Shown: one piece after another, positions 34,811 to 46,357 of the stretch
Layout of the letters: every line of letters begins with the position of its first letter
Numbering within the stretch: position 1 is the first letter of the stretch
NCBI GenBank assembly: GCA_036346395.1
Contig: CM070611.1
Span: forward strand, 20,718,473 to 20,782,472
Direction: 5' to 3'
Length of the DNA: 64,000 nt
Source of the DNA: Hsuehochloa calcarea
Taxonomy: Eukaryota; Streptophyta; Magnoliopsida; Poales; Poaceae
The notes under the pieces: generated by a model
The model's input: only the letters and a program-made list of their open reading frames with translations
Told to the model about the DNA's origin: nothing
The model's database searches: none
Translations under genes and position numbers: made by a program

Positions 34811-35790
34811 CACACGCACTGTTCGACACGTACCAAGCTGTGGCAAAAACGACAGGCAGCCCGAACGGTAGCCATCCCCTTTCCGAACCATGACCGGCAG
34901 AAGGCCAAGTCGCGCGCGGTAACCCGACAAAAAAAAACCCCAATTCCGGTAAGAGGACAAGTGAACCGAACAGTGCATGCATATGGCGTTGATCGCATAT
35001 CATCGCTCGACGCACGATCAAGGCGCATGGATCGCACTGCGATCGAGTATACATCTCGGCTCCTCGACGTGGGGCACCCCCTCCCCCCGGCCGGCCAAAT
35101 CTGTTTCTCCATCCATGTTTCTTGCGAGGTGGAGTAGTAGAGCACTCGGTATAGCCTCGTGTACCGGTCGTCGTCGTCGCCTGCGCGTTTTTGTTTTCGG
35201 CAGTCCTGTTGCACGTACACGCATGTCATTTGGCGTCAACTCTTGAGGGAGGTGGAGGTGGAGGAGGAGGTGGAGGTGACGAGGCGAGGAGGGCGGGGGT
35301 GCGTGCGCGAGAGGCTAGCTGAGGCGGGCGATTGGGCGGGCCTGGCTAGCTAGCGGCCTGAGGTTTCCGGCTGCAGCTTTCCAACCTCGGTTGTCGTGCG
35401 CCGAATCCCCATGCGGCCATGCTTGCAAGTAGGCGCGTGCAACTGCCATCGCTGCCTTGCACAGCGCAGCGCTCGGCCTTACGCTACCCTTGCCGGTTAC
35501 TTCCCCTGCCGGTTGCTGCTGCAAGTGTACGCGGGTACGTATCCGATCGTGCTCCTAATACCTGCTCTCCAAGTGCGCTCTTCCTTGGGCCGGCGGATGT
35601 TTCTATTGTTGCTCCTACCGTCCGATTGAATCTGGGCGTTGTATTCCCACGCGCTACCTTCGCCTCGCAAGTGGAGCCTACCGCTATCGCTGTTGCTTCG
35701 TCCTCCTCCTCTCCCTCCCTCCCCCGCCTCCGCCCTCGCTTCCAACACAAGCGGCGGCGGTGGCCCGCCTTGCCAAGCCGCACCCTCTAG
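34811..35790. other. GC-rich unique-looking stretch, no gene recognised
   Basis: It contains a GAGGTGGAGGTGGAGG purine run (about 35247-35290) and several 60-140 aa open frames on both strands. None starts in a convincing context or shows a known domain; they reflect high GC content. It may be old host sequence or the GC-rich leader of a decayed LTR, since an LTR relic follows directly. Confidence 0.45.
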
Positions 35791-36115
35791 GTCCAACGAT
35801 GTGTGTCAGACCAAAACACTTTGTCAAGGTTGGTACGACGGAATAACATATCGGGAGAGTTAATTGTTGAGATGAAGTTTTGGAAAGATTTTGTTGTGAT
35901 CTTCTCCGTATAAGTTAATTGCATCTTGTGGATAAAGTGTACATCTCTGCGGAGTGTTAACAATCTATTCGAATAGCTGAGTTCGCGGTCATAGATATGC
36001 TCGGGGATTTCACACGAGGGGTAAATTTTTGTAAAAACACTTGAGAAGAGGCAGTTGTGTGGTTAAACTCATGTGGTTCTCCGCACACATCAGCTTCCAG
36101 AAAGTATGCCGCAAC
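35791..36115 (+). repeat. Relic of a gypsy LTR (middle part)
   Basis: It parallels 56850-57130 of the bounded LTR: CCAACGATGTGTGTC (35796), GAGATGAA (about 35868), GTATAAGTTAATTGCATCTTG, CTATTCGAATAGC (35966) and TTTCACACGAGGGGTAAATTTT (36008; GGGGTAGATTTT in the other). Both ends are lost. Confidence 0.7.
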
Positions 36116-36445
36116 TTTGTAAATCCATCGAAAATGATGGCTCTTATGGTAATTCCTGTGAGGATAGGGTAGGGTCTTGTGATAGTTTATCAGAAGATAT
36201 TGCAATACAAAATGGAGAGGATTATGCTAAAATGACTCAAACAGAACTAGGAAATCTCCGTGTGAGCATGTTTGGTATGTTCTACCAAATAATAAGAATA
36301 TTGTACCTTTCGTTTCTGTTCGTGAGTACACCAATCGGTGAGGTTTGATGATACAAAAATGGTGTAACATCACTCTCAGCTTGATGTTCAAAATAATATT
36401 GATTAGCATTCCTTTTAAGTGCTGCTAGGATTATTAAACAATATG
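36116..36445. other. Unassigned stretch with one 92-aa open frame
   Basis: The plus-strand frame 36073-36348 begins in the LTR relic and continues as a Ser/Asn/Glu-rich peptide (SIENDGSYGNSCEDRVGSCD...) that does not resemble any domain I know. It could be a captured exon or chance. The right end is the 3-bp target site of the CACTA element. Confidence 0.35.
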
Positions 36446-36477
36446 CACTACTACAAAACAGGACATAGAAGACTCCT

Positions 36478-39400
36478 TGTCGAACCCGGGAACGAAGGAT
36501 CCCAAATTCTCTGTGTTCTTACACTACTCCAGGATTTACAGTGTACACAGTCACAAAAATATTATCACAAACATATCCAGCGTGTTTATTAATAAGCATA
36601 GAGTTATTACAATTTGGGCCTGAGGCCAAATAAAACATTAAGCGGAAGCAAAACATAATGGTAAGCCACACATACGCCACAGGCAATCGTCTGGAGGTCG
36701 TTGCCTAATCGTCCTGCTCCTCACCTTCCGGATAGCAGTCTTCTCCTGAATAATAATATTCAGCAAGAGTGAGCACTACAACTGTGCTCGCAAGTCACAC
36801 CCAATATAGAATTTAGAATGCATGCATAAATTATTCAAAGGAAGGTTGTAAGGTTTATTTGCATAATTCAGCATTTTTGGGTTTAAATAGTCATACTAAA
36901 TTTCAAGGCACATTCTTATTCTATAGCTAAAATCAGATTTTAAAATTTGATCATTTTATAGTGGATAACCTCCATATGAAACATGGTGAAGGATACCCTC
37001 CTATCACAAGGCTACCCGCCCAATTTTACCACAAGGATTAACCATCCTCAAATCATGTCCAAAGTTATTTTAAAACCAAAAACAAATCTAACTTAGAGTG
37101 GCTTTGCTTAGCATGTCCATAACCGTGGACACGGCTATTCGAATAGATTTACACTATGCAGAGGAGTACAACTTTACCCACACGAGATAATTTGCCCGTT
37201 ATGTCGGCCAATGCATGCTTCCTTAGGCGTGTGACTGGGCAATTATCACAAGGCGTTTCCAATGCACTACCTCACTACCAATATGCCTGCTAAGGTTTCA
37301 CTTCCATCCGGCTAACCACCTGCCGGAAGCCCCCTCTTGCGCCAAGTGGGAATAAAGTCTAACCGACACCCACACAACAAAATGGCATAAACAATAATGA
37401 GGTAAGATAAGTTATTAAACCTGGTTCTGCCCATACAGAACATGTGGTAGTACGTTGGAGTTTTGCAAGATGCGGCTCAAAGACCGGTCCTTAACCTACT
37501 TGGGCAACATTCAATAAAAACCACAGGTCTCGATCCTAACTGACGAGCCCCTGCATAAACTCGCACTCCACCAACACCCATTTTTGCCCAAGTACAAACC
37601 ATTTTCTCTTATTTTTATAATTTTCAAAGACATTTGCAAAAGTCCACCATGACATAACATTGTCATAGGCTTTTTATCAAATTTTGAAGTCTTGGCTAAA
37701 TTCTCTCAAAATTAAATATTTCCTGGTCTAAGCATTTGCTAAGCATATATTTATTTTTAAATTCATTTGACTAAGGTGACAAGGAATGGGTAATACAACA
37801 TTCAAATGTGGCTATACAAAGGAATTGGAATAATTAAGTATTTAAAATAGGAATTTAAAATAATTAAATACAATTATGCATGCAGTAATAATTTAAAACA
37901 GAAATTAAATAATTTTAAATATTGGGGGCAAAATGGTCAATGGTGTAACTTGCCTTGTTCAAAATCTTGGTATTCTACTTCTTCAATAGGGTCAAGCTCT
38001 CCGGAGTCGTCAAAATCTATACGCGAGAATAATCCAAATTCAAACAGAATTCAAAGGAACTCAAATAAATTCAAATGAAAATACAAATTAACTCCAAATT
38101 AAATCATTTTGGTTTAGTTAGCTAGATCTTGATTTTATACAAATTTAGAAATTTGAATCACCTAAATCGGAGTTTGTATGAAGAAATACGAGCTCCTGGA
38201 AGTTTAAAACCTAAATTAAATCCTAAAATTAGAATTTCCGAATTTCCCGAATTAAATTTCTAAAGGAAATTCCATTTATTGCGCAAGCATGCATCAGTGG
38301 TACTGTTCATAGAGGCTGACAAGTGGGCCCGCACAGTCATGGACTGAGTTCACGGCGCCACACGAGTCCATGGTGGACTCGGCGCGCAATGCGCGAGTGA
38401 GGAAGCGGTGGCGGCCGTCCACGCCGGCGCCTATGCGGCTGCTACGTCGGCCAAAACGCCGATGTGGCGCCCAGGTGGCGCTGACATGGCCGGCCACGTC
38501 GGCGCCGGGAGGGGGCGGCGCTCGGGTACCGAGGGTACTGGCGAATGGCGGCGCGGCGAGCTCTGGCGAGGGTCGTAAAATGATCAGGAGGCTTCACTGA
38601 GGTGAATGCGATACCTGGCGGTGGCGAAGGGTGGCCGGAGTGTGGTCGACGACAGCGAGAGGCGGCGGAGTCGCTCGGTCGTTGGCAGGGAGGGTGCTCC
38701 GGGGGTCTTCAGGCGAAGATGAGGCGCGCACAAGGATCGCCAGAGGACGCTGAAGCTGGTGGTGCGGTTGAGGTGGCCGGGGAGAGCTTGTTGTCGCCGG
38801 AATCGGAGAAGATGGAGCTTCGGCCGCCGGGAGGGAATTGCGAAATGCGGGCGATTGAGGGCGATCGAGGGGACAGGAGGTGGGGGAAAGAGATGCGGGA
38901 GAAGATGCGCAGCAGGGGGCGGCTTTTATAGGCGAAGGGGAGGCCGGGAGGCGGAGGTCGCGGGCGGTAGTAATGGCGGCGGCGACGGGCGTGGGAGCGT
39001 TACCGAGCCTTAAGAAGGGGGTAAAGATCAGGAATGAGTGTGGTGGGAACGACCGCTTTCATTGCGCGTGATGGCGAGAGGAATGGGGGAGTGAATCTCG
39101 GAATTGAAGAACTCCCGAGGTGCGGCAATAGCGGCGAAGTCGACGCTCGCGTGGAGGAAGAAAGGGAGGAGGGAGACGACGCTGTGTAGGCGGGCCCACC
39201 TGTCGGCGAGACAGGAGAGGGAGAGAGAGCGCGAGGTGGATTGATGTCGGCCGTCCGATTCCGATCGGACGGCCCGCATCACTCGTCTTGTGAGAGAATT
39301 GGGCGAGACGCGACAAAGGCTTTGGGCTTGACCCGATCTTGTTGTGGAGGAATTTTTAAATCTTTTTCAATTGATTTAATTCCAGAAATTCAAATAGGCA

Positions 39401-39630
39401 TTAGAAAATAGTAAATAAAGTCCAAAATTTTTGAGAAAATTCACAGAAATTCTATGAGGCATTCTGGACTTAAATAAAATAATTCCAACTTTTAGTTGGT
39501 AATAAGTTTTGCACATAAATTATTTTAGCTTTAGAATAATTAGGGAAAAGTTTTTTAAAAGTTTCCAGAAAATCCACAAAAATAATTAAAGTCCTATTTT
39601 CAACTGAAATTGAAATTTTGGGCTGTTACA
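36478..39630 (-). repeat. Solo Ty3/gypsy LTR nested in the CACTA element
   Basis: The minus strand starts TGTAACAGCCC (39630) and ends GGGTTCGACA (36478), 3153 bp. Flanks are CTCCT and CGCCT, an imperfect 5-bp target duplication (one mismatch). No internal region or second LTR is present, so it is a solo LTR left by LTR-LTR recombination. A TATA box (TATAAAAG, minus, 38923-38930) precedes a GC-rich leader. The open frames at 38370-39010 are on the wrong strand and compositional. Confidence 0.88.
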
Positions 39631-39637
39631 CGCCTCA

Positions 39638-40877
39638 TCACAGACGGTTGTTGGAAACCGTCTGTGATAAAATAATCACAGACGGTTCCAAGACGAACCA
39701 TCTGTGATATCTAGAACCGTCTGTGATATATAGATATCACAGACAGTTGGTGGTTAGAACCGTCTGTGAAGCATCACAGACGGTTCGTGTGATACCAAGA
39801 ATATCACAGACGGTTCGTGGTTAGAACCGTCTATGAATATCACAGACGATTCGTGGTTGGAACCGTCTGTGATTTTAGGGTTTTACCAAGGTTTGAATTT
39901 TTCCTTACTCTTCGAATTTACCATGGCTTGGATTTTTCCTTACTCCTTGAATTTACAAGACTCTTCGAATTTACCATGGCTTGGATTTTTACCATGGCTT
40001 GGCTACCCAAACCCTACCGCGGCAGAGTATTGGTTGCCATGGTAAAATGAGAGTGAATTTACCATGGCTTGAATTTTTTCCATGGCTTGGCTACCCAAAC
40101 CCTACCGCGGCAGTGTATTGGTTGTCATGGTAAAATCAGACCATGGTAAAACCTAAAATCACAGACGGTTCCAACCACGAACCGTCTGTAATGAGATACT
40201 CATCACAGACTGTTCGTGGTTAGAACCGTCTGTGATGAGACCTAAAATCACAGACGGTTTCGTCGCCTGTGGCCTCCTCCACCTTGCCCCGGCCTCATCG
40301 TCGCCGCCCTCCCATGACCTCGTCACCCCAGCCTCCCACGACCTTACTCTCTCTACTCCCCCCTTTTGCTTTGTGATGTGGATTACTACTGTGATGTGTT
40401 AGTGCTCTGTAAATGGATTGAGTTGATGCTACTGTGATGTGGGTGATGCATGCCATGTTGTTTTTAGTGCTCTGTGAATGGATTGAGTTGATGCTACTGT
40501 GATGCTATGGCTATTGTGGGAAAGCTAGCGAAATCCAAAAATCAATATTAGATTCATTCGCGAGGCTCGGGAGGCTCCAGACGAAGTGAAAATCTGTTTT
40601 CGTTTTTTTTGCCATAGAAAAACTATCACAGACGGTTCTAAACGAGAACTGTCTGTGATAGTTACTATCACAGACGTAACTATCACAGACGGTTCTTTTT
40701 TAGAGCCGTCTGTGAAAATTGACTATCACAGACGGTTCTATTCACGAACCGTGTGTGATAGCATTTTTCACAGACGGTTAAAAAACCGTCTGTGATGACC
40801 TCGTGTCATCACAAACATAAAAATTCAGATGGTTCAAAAACCGTCTGTGATAATGGTTTAGAATCGTCTGTGATGAG
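39638..40877. repeat. Palindromic subterminal repeat array of the CACTA element
   Basis: About two dozen copies of CACAGACGGTT and its complement AACCGTCTGTG occur in clusters at 39638-39875, 40155-40260 and 40625-40875, mostly as inverted pairs that could fold into hairpins. Between the clusters is a direct duplication around CCATGGCTTGGCTACC (39992 and about 40080, spacing about 88 bp) and a C-rich block (40262-40365). Such repeats are the usual binding sites for the CACTA TnpA protein; the binding itself is inference. Confidence 0.88.
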
Positions 40878-40893
40878 TTTTTTTGTAGTAGTG

Positions 40894-41142
40894 ATGTGAT
40901 TATCAAGTAGTGTCTTTTGATGGTATTTAGAAACAAAATTTATAGGTGTAGCTTCTGTGATTATCAGGTAGCTAGTGTTACGTACGTTTGTCTCCGCCGC
41001 CTTGCACCAAGACACGCGCAGGTTTCTAGGATTTATCGCTCGGAGTAATGTAGGAGTAGTTCCTTCACATGAAATGCCAGTCTATCGGATGGTTAGCACG
41101 TAGCAGCGAGTCAGCGACCAATATAAATTTTGAAAGAATATA
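40894..41142. other. Short unique spacer
   Basis: Host flank between the CACTA target site and the Stowaway element. No feature seen. Confidence 0.5.
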
Positions 41143-41407
41143 CTTCCTTCGGTTCAAAAAAAAACTCTTGTTTTGGATATTGGCACAATCTTTAAAATGT
41201 AACTTCGGTCACTTATTATTATTAGAATATATTTGTAAGTCTAATAAAAATATAATTTTGTGAAAGTACTTTTCGAGATGAATCTATACATATGATTTTC
41301 ATGTATCTGATCTAAATATTAAAAAAAAAATATCGATAGCCAAAGTTTACAAAGTTTGACTGCACGTATTCTAAAACAAACTGTTTTTTTTTGTGAAATG
41401 GAGGGAG
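41143..41407. mobile_element. Stowaway-type MITE (Tc1/mariner-derived)
   Basis: The ends are CTTCCTTCGGTTC and GAAATGGAGGGAG, close to the Stowaway consensus CTCCCTCCGT, and TA dinucleotides flank both sides (41141-41142, 41408-41409). It is 265 bp, AT-rich and noncoding. Confidence 0.88.
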
Positions 41408-41676
41408 TAGATCGTTGAGGATCCAAAAATATTTACACTATGTGTGTTACTGCTGAGAGCCCACTGTATGAACAATGTTTCTTGAGCGCGCAGACATACA
41501 CTGTTGTGGTAATATAGCAAATATTATAGCACAAATGGAATATCACCTAGGTTTTTCTTGTAGTAATTACTGTAGCTATTGATATCGTTATTTGATTTGA
41601 TTTTTGATCGATACGGTGAAGATTACTCCTAATGCCAATGTAGACCCCAATCCGATACGTTGGGGCCTACTCGGTG
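41408..41676. other. Unique spacer left of the MULE
   Basis: No gene or repeat recognised. It continues across the MULE into 51092 onward; the uninterrupted target would read through one GCCTTCCGTG. Confidence 0.5.
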
Positions 41677-41686
41677 GCCTTCCGTG

Positions 41687-42108
41687 GAATTTTTTGCCGA
41701 TACGGCCGATTTTCATAACGTATTAGATTTTCATAACGTTTGCAAAGTGTCGCGAAATTTGGCGAGTTTTAACCACCGTGCCCAATGATTTGCAAAAGTG
41801 CGCCACGCGCCCGCCCATGGCCGGCGCAGCGGCGTGCTATTATGGCGGGGTGGACATCTTGCGCCCACCCATAGCGCCGACCAATTAGTTAGTTTAGGGT
41901 TAGTTAGTTTAGGGTTAGTTAGGATTTTTTATTTTTTTCAGGAATTTTAAATTATAGCAAATGAGGCCAAAAAAAAATGAAAATTTTTGTGTAGCATTCT
42001 GACAAAGTGTATTTGATTATGTAATTTTTGTATTATTTTATTTGTTAAGAATCTTTTGATATAACTTTGCTTTCGTACAGATCAATTAATGTACTTCATA
42101 TGCACGCC
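41687..42108 (+). repeat. Left terminal inverted repeat of the MULE
   Basis: It pairs with 50704-51081 in inverse orientation, with shared blocks GATACGGCCGATTTTC, CAGGAATTTTAAA, GTGTAGCATTC, AAGAATCTTTTGATATAACT and TTAATGTACTTCATATGCAC. It also has two TAGTTTAGGGTTAG words (about 41888-41926) missing from the outer right repeat but present inverted at about 50560-50610. Confidence 0.9.
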
Positions 42109-42332
42109 TGCTCGCTAGGTCATATGGTCATTATGATATCCGTGACATGTGCTCATTCTTTGGAGATTGTAATGTGGCCCTTGCGGTACTTCTGTCGCCA
42201 AGTGTTGATTGTAATGCTTGGTTCATGCATGTGGTTTAACTTTGCACGAAAGTTTGGATGAAATGTTATCTCGTGACTCTCTTTGATGATTGCGGTGGAT
42301 ATGAAATGATTCCCTTTGATGATTGCGGTGCA

Positions 42333-42340
42333 TATATATT
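42333..42340 (+). promoter_or_regulatory. Possible TATA box of the MULE-borne PMD gene
   Basis: CATATATATTGG lies inside the left end, about 290 bp upstream of the coding region, preceded by a duplicated CTTTGATGATTGCGGTG word (42280s and 42310s). A donor-like GCAG/GTAGGTTT at about 42500 suggests an intron in the leader. Prediction only. Confidence 0.35.
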
Positions 42341-42619
42341 GGAGAGAGCGACCGCGCGATTTCATTTCGATCGCCGCTTCGCTTCGTTCTTACGCTAAGT
42401 TCATATCGCGATCACTCGCTCGCTCCTCTGCCCATTCTTTTCTTTTCATGCGCTTGCTCTCTCGATTATATTTCAACGTTATTAACCGTCGTCGTCGTTC
42501 GCAGGTAGGTTTATCGTAATTTTTAATTTAGCTACATTCTTCTATGTTTAATTAGCCACATTGTCGATAATGTTCGCTATGTATGTTTTGCTAGTCATGT
42601 CTCTACCGAGCTACTAGAA

Positions 42620-44205
42620 CAATTCTCGATGAGGACCATCGGTCCAAGCGCGTGGCTCACGGCGGCGTGGATGGCCCTCGCCTGGCGCTTGGGCGGGGAG
42701 GGGCGGTGGGCGGTAGAGCGATCGTTACGTCCGATCCTCCGGAGGCGGGCTTGTTGCCCTTTGCGAGGATGGTGTCCTCCAGCGTGGGTTCACCCTAGGC
42801 GGCGGCTTGTTGTCGCGACTTGTGGACCGGTGGAGGCCCGAGACGCACACCTTCCATTTTCGGTGGGGTGAGATGGCGATCACCCTACAAGACGTCTCGT
42901 TCTTGGTGGTCTCCGATCCGGTGTGCCGCTTGTTCCGGCCCTCCGAGAGCGGATCGGAAGGTCAGCCGAGCAGCGGTTTGGCCAACCTCTGCCGGAGGGT
43001 GAGCGTGGCGTCCTCGGGCTTGGTGAGGCGATTCGTGAATGCCGCAGGGTGCACCGAGGACGTCGTTAGGGCGCATCTCGTTGCTTACCTTCTCGGCTCT
43101 TTGGTTGGGTCCTATTTCCAACCACAAAGGGCGATTTTTGAACCCGCTTCATCCGCGTCGCCGAAGTCTTTGGTTGACGCGGGCCGAGCCGATCTTGAAG
43201 ATACCGGGGATCGGCCCTTTGCGCTACATACCGAGGGTTGTGTGGCGCCATGGCGGCGGCAATACCTGGTAGCAACTGGCCGTGTGCTACGTGCTCCTGC
43301 ACCGTGGAGTTAGGAGCACTTCCATGTTGGCGGCCGACCATTGAGACACCGCGCACCGTACCCTCTCCCACATGACCACATAGACGCGCCCACCATGGGC
43401 TTACGGTGGATCGCCGCCCGTCGTCTGCGGCCGGGCCAATGAAGACCGGCGAGGTGCTACTCGTTGTACCACAGCGAGTTCGAGTTATTGCACGAGCGAC
43501 ATCATCGGTGTCCATGGCATGCTGATTTTATGCTCGTGGTTGCGCCGCACGGGCTGTCTGCGCAATGCGTCGAGGATCGATTTTGTGGACGACGACCGCC
43601 ACCGGTGTTCTCACATATGGTGGAGCCTTACGCGCGCAGCGCGTGTCATGCGATAGTTTTGTCGGTACCACTCGTGCCCCGAACAGCAGGCCCCTGGAGC
43701 GAGCTGTACACCTGTGAGTCAAATTTCATCAAGTAATTTTGTAGTCCTTACGTCTTCTTTTGTAACATTAATCTTTCCGAAAATGCGAGCAATCGAGTCG
43801 GGTGGGCATATTTGGACCGCAAATGCACCGAACCGGTGGATTGCGACATGGATTAACGGGATGCACGTGGATGTATGGCATGAGCGGCGTCCATATGACC
43901 TCTCGAGTCGTGCAGCTGCGTACATGGAGTGGTACATGCCACAAAGCGCGAAGACTCACCATTCCTCCTCCGGGCGCCCGGAGGTGACATTTCGACGCAC
44001 CAAGAGAGCCTCCGCCGCCGCGTCACGGCCGTCCACAAATAGCTCAAGACTTGACGACACCGTCACGACACTTACAACCTACGTTCGCGATTTTGTTGAC
44101 GATATTCGTATTTTTGTTAATGAACCTATTACATATGTCACTACTGATTCGGCGGGCGGTGCGCGTCAGGCGCAATGGACGAGGCCCAACTCGGCCAGAT
44201 AGAAC
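42620..44205 (+). pseudogene. Plant mobile domain (PMD) protein gene carried by the MULE, frameshifted
   Basis: The N-terminal LLPFARMVSSSV piece (about 42750) is in one frame. After a shift near 42780 the main frame gives LVDRWRPETHTFHFRWGEMA followed by ITLQDVSFLV, the defining PMD (PF10536) core. VVRAHLVAYLLGSLVGSYF follows, then a stop at 43311. Further matching pieces are YHSEFELLHERHHRCPWHAD (about 43460), VAPHGLSAQCVEDR and MVEPYA (about 43530-43630), and a segment ending WYMPQSAK (about 43950). PMD proteins of the MAIN/MAIL family act in plant chromatin silencing; TE-borne PMD genes are known, their role is unclear. At least two breaks; some could be introns. Confidence 0.82.
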
Positions 44206-45302
44206 CCCGGCGGTATATAAAAAGTTTTGAAGCACATCTCGGCGGAGATGAAGAAGATAATAAAGAACTTGAGTGTGGTCGTTCGAGGGACGGCGTCTTG
44301 CGCGGCACGCAAGTGGGGGCGTGCTCACCCGCTAGGTCACCACGACCTAGCGAGTCCGGCAGCGTCGTAGCGTTCCGTCGGTCATCTGCGGGCGGTCGCC
44401 GCACGTAAGTCGCTATGTACAAATTTACATTAAGTTTTGTAATTATGCCTTACGTTCGCTAACATCATGCCGTTCTCTCGCCGTGGTCCGTCGGGATGAA
44501 TCACTTCGTCGTCCGGACCGGTACGACTGCCTGCCCCCCCTCGGTTATCCGCACATCCGGAGGTACGAGGTTATTAGTTTACATCCGAGTGTTCATTTGT
44601 ACTAACATCGTTTCGTCTTGCGACCTTGACCCACAGGGTGACGGCGATTCACATCGACCGATGACGACGATCACGGGCCTCCCAGCTCCTACCGGGGAGC
44701 GACACGACGCCTTGTGGCAAGGACAATGGCGGCCGGGGTTTTAGCGTCACGCAGGCGAGCTCCTCGGGTTTGCGCCCCGTGTCGTTCAAGAGCGATGTCC
44801 TCCGGGTTCGGTGCCCCACGGTATACTCGGCGAGTTCATCCGCGCAACCGGAGTTGCGAGGAATCGTACCCCAGTGGTTTTCTAGACTGCATCGTGGATG
44901 AATTCTTGAAGTGTCCCCGTGTCGGCACGCCTCATCACGGCGACATGTACGCCTACGGACTCGCTCCACTCGATCATCTTGGTCCACCTCCGCCTCAACG
45001 GTCTCCGTACCCCCTCCGAACCGACACGCGTTCTCGAGGCGGTCGGCGTATTCCACGGGTCATGCTCGGCGCAAAACAAGGCGCGCCTTGACGCGACGCA
45101 AATTGCAGCGAGGGAGAGTAGTGGCTCGACGAGTGAGCCGTATAGTATCACGTGTTATGCGATTTTCATTGTACTACATGCTTGTTATCGCTATTTCGTA
45201 TGAGTGTCTTGTTCGTATTAATCAATAAGCGTACAAACTTTTTGTATAATGATTCCACTCCATTAAACCTTGAGACCTCTCGTGGCCTCCCGAGACCTCC
45301 TT
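44206..45302 (+). other. Degenerate coding-like tail after the PMD gene
   Basis: GC-rich short open frames in all phases, none with a domain I recognise. The best-looking stretch is about 44850-45090 (LDCIVDEFLKCPRVGTPHHG). It may be remnants of the C-terminal exons of the PMD gene or of a second captured gene. Confidence 0.4.
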
Positions 45303-45462
45303 TGTATGAAGTACATTAATTGATCTGCATGAAAGCAAAGTTATATCAAAAGATTCTTAACAAATAAAATAATACAAAAATTACATAATCAAACACACTT
45401 TGTCAAACACAAAAATTTTCATTTTTTTTTGACCTCATTTGCTATAATTTAAAATTCCGGGA
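45303..45462 (-). repeat. Internal third copy of the MULE terminal repeat (inner part)
   Basis: It is the near-perfect reverse complement of 41937-42103 and in the same orientation as the right terminal repeat. It lies between the PMD gene and the transposase gene. It lacks the outermost bases. Confidence 0.88.
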
Positions 45463-45559
45463 GACGGGCTTGTTGCGATTATGAAGATGCCGTACAACAT
45501 GTGGGTAGCTACTATTTAACGATGTGTGCTACTTGTCTCCATGGGCGCCATAGCAAGGA

Positions 45560-46120
45560 GCCTTGTCTCGGCGTCGGTGGGTCTCGGTCGAAGGAGCCTT
45601 CCCTTATCGCCGGACTCTCCACGTCGGTGGGTATGTCGAAGTCGTCCGTACCTGCGATTGTATGATGTAAGTACATCGTGCGAAGACAAAACGTAACAAG
45701 AATGTCAATTCTTCATAACTCACGTCGTCCATGTAGATTGCTCCGGACGACCGGATCTGTTGTGTCGACGGGCTCACCGCATGAGCCTTTCCTTGCCCTT
45801 GTCACGGACCGCCCACGTCGGTCGGTGTCTCGAAGTCGTCCATGTCCTGCGTTTGCATGATGTAAGTGCACCGTATAGTGAAAATCATAAGAAGGATGTA
45901 ATTTCTTCATAATCGGCGTCGTGGATACGGATGGCCTTGCGGCCGGATCTGTTGTGGCGGCGGGCTCGACCTCATGAGCCTTTCCTTGCCCTTGTTACGG
46001 GAATGTCCACGTCGGGCGGTGTGTCGAAGTCGTCAATGTCCTGCGTTTGCATGATGTAAGTACACCGTATAGTGAAAATCATAAGAAGGATGTAATTTCT
46101 TCATAACTGACGTTTGCATG
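45560..46120 (-). repeat. 195-bp tandem repeat, about 2.9 copies, exon-like on the minus strand
   Basis: The anchor GATGTAAGT occurs at 45664, 45859 and 46053 (spacing 195 and 194). Read on the minus strand each unit offers a start like MQTQDIDDFDTP followed by a short acidic peptide, so a small exon of the transposase transcript may have been amplified. The first copy (lowest coordinates) is the most diverged. Confidence 0.85.
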
Positions 46121-46357
46121 AGCCTTTCCCTTGTCGTCGATATGGATTACGCTCGGGAGTTCTTGGGGTCCTTGATGCCTCCTCATCCAGTGCGTAAGGT
46201 TTCCACCGTGAGAAGTTCTCGGCCCGCACCGGTAGTTTAGCATGTACTCTGCCGATGAATGCCCCGTCGTACATCTCGGGCCGTCAATCCACTTTGGAAG
46301 AAGTGGCGGCGCATCTCGGGCTGCATTACGTGGGATGAAGTTAAAAATTGAAGGAAT

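Larger units (their letters stand above)
36446..40893. mobile_element. Non-autonomous CACTA (En/Spm) transposon, split by a solo LTR
   Basis: Terminal inverted repeats are CACTACTACAAAA at 36446 and TTTTTTTGTAGTAGTG ending at 40893. A 3-bp target duplication ATG flanks both ends (36443-36445 and 40894-40896), as expected for CACTA. Without the nested LTR (36478-39630) the element is about 1.3 kb, made mostly of subterminal ATCACAGACGGTT-type repeats. No transposase-like frame is present, so it would need TnpA/TnpD supplied elsewhere. Confidence 0.9.

Noticed and set aside
34800..35863. Several 60-143 aa frames on both strands
   Set aside because: Overlapping frames in all phases of a GC-rich stretch; no domain, no start context, no pairing with a promoter.
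38370..39071. Gly/Arg-rich frames on the plus strand inside the solo LTR
   Set aside because: The LTR promoter points the other way (TATA on minus at 38923-38930) and the frames are compositional.
39638..40875. CRISPR-like regularity of the repeated CACAGACGGTT words
   Set aside because: Repeats are inverted pairs with irregular spacing inside a CACTA element in plant DNA; not a CRISPR array.
42629..42871. 80-aa frame at the start of the PMD region
   Set aside because: The conserved PMD residues are in the other two frames at this place; this frame only overlaps them.
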